Positions 8,496 to 8,815 of a stretch of 8,815 nucleotides of DNA are shown in pieces (the stretch's first letter is position 1; each line of letters starts with the position of its first letter). The notes under the pieces were generated by a model. The model saw only the letters and a list, made by a program, of their open reading frames with translations, did no database searches and had not been told where the DNA came from. This DNA is from SCGC-AG-212-J23 sp035649175 (GTDB taxonomy: Bacteria; Pseudomonadota; Gammaproteobacteria; Burkholderiales; SG8-39), in NCBI GenBank assembly GCA_035649175.1, contig DASRKB010000219.1:1-8815 (forward strand). The letters are read 5' to 3'. The translations under genes and the position numbers were made by a program.

Positions 8496-8815
8496 CAGAT
8501 CGCCTGCTCGCGCTCGGTGCGCCGCTGGGGCAGCAACAGCAGCCAGGTGACGCCCGGCCAGAGCGCGGCGCCGACAAGCGGCCCGACGACGATGGCCCAG
8601 CCCGGGAACGGATCGCCCGCCACGAGCCGCACCAGCAGGGCCGCGGACTGAGCCACCAGGAGAATCAGCGCCACATGCAGCGCCTGGAGCCCGGCGCCGA
8701 ACCACAGGATGCGCCGCGACAGCCACACGCTCAGGAACGCGAGCAGCGAGTAGGCGAGCGCGTGCTGGCCGAGCAACACGCCGTTGCCCGCGTCGGTGAG
8801 CAGGCCCAAGGTCCA
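8495..8815 (-). CDS. mreD: Rod shape-determining protein MreD (5' end beyond window)
   Basis: The C-terminal 106 residues of MreD, a small polytopic inner-membrane protein of the MreBCD elongasome. The reading frame is open to the window edge, so the start lies outside; full proteins are about 160-170 residues. Visible family blocks are LGLLTDAGNGVLLGQHALAYSLLAF, then a second helix pair, the PFPGWAIVVGPLVGAALWP segment, and a charged tail PQRRTEREQAI. At least three membrane helices remain. The TTG at 8809 is an internal leucine, not a start. mreB and mreC would be expected further out on this strand, upstream in transcription. Confidence 0.92.
   Translation of the reverse strand, partial: WTLGLLTDAGNGVLLGQHALAYSLLAFLSVWLSRRILWFGAGLQALHVALILLVAQSAALLVRLVAGDPFPGWAIVVGPLVGAALWPGVTWLLLLPQRRTEREQAI

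Noticed and set aside
8496..8726. Longer N-terminus for PBP2 reaching 8726
   Set aside because: The extra part is Arg/Ala-rich sequence read out of frame through mreD. The ATG at 8495 gives the normal PBP2 length and motif positions.

Overview
This window is a GC-rich bacterial chromosome segment. Gene content and protein sequences look betaproteobacterial or closely related gammaproteobacterial: AceK and isocitrate lyase of the proteobacterial type, and MreD/PBP2/RodA of the Burkholderiales/Nitrosomonadales style. No genus can be assigned. It is a core-genome region with almost no non-coding space. I see no mobile element, CRISPR array, tRNA, rRNA or phage gene.

Layout. The left part (59-2335, + strand) is a four-gene operon: yggS (PLP-homeostasis protein), proC (pyrroline-5-carboxylate reductase), yggT (membrane protein) and yggU (DUF167). 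Neighbouring genes overlap by 4, 1 and 4 bases, so translation is probably coupled. Its last gene runs tail to tail into, and overlaps by 62 bases, the 3' end of aceK on the - strand.

The middle part (2274-5311, - strand) is aceA-aceK: isocitrate lyase, followed by the kinase/phosphatase that controls isocitrate dehydrogenase. Together they set the split of isocitrate between the glyoxylate bypass and the TCA cycle. No malate synthase gene is present here. A 167-base gap (5312-5478) upstream of aceA holds operator-like inverted and direct repeats.

The right part (5479-8815, - strand) is the end of the rod-shape/elongasome cluster: mreD (cut by the window edge), mrdA (PBP2) and rodA, joined by 1-base TGATG overlaps. 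RodA polymerises lipid II and PBP2 cross-links the glycan; MreD is an inner-membrane partner.

The most interesting spot is the aceA-aceK junction (about 3987-4051). Clear AceK protein homology extends well upstream of the first ATG (3851), but that stretch has no ATG, GTG or TTG in the aceK frame back to an in-frame stop at 4110-4112. AceK may start at an ATT codon behind a GAGGA motif inside aceA, or be made by a -1 frameshift from aceA at an A-rich site followed by a GC hairpin whose loop holds the aceA stop codon. An assembly error is also possible. I found no wholly new system; everything else is ordinary core metabolism and cell-wall synthesis.
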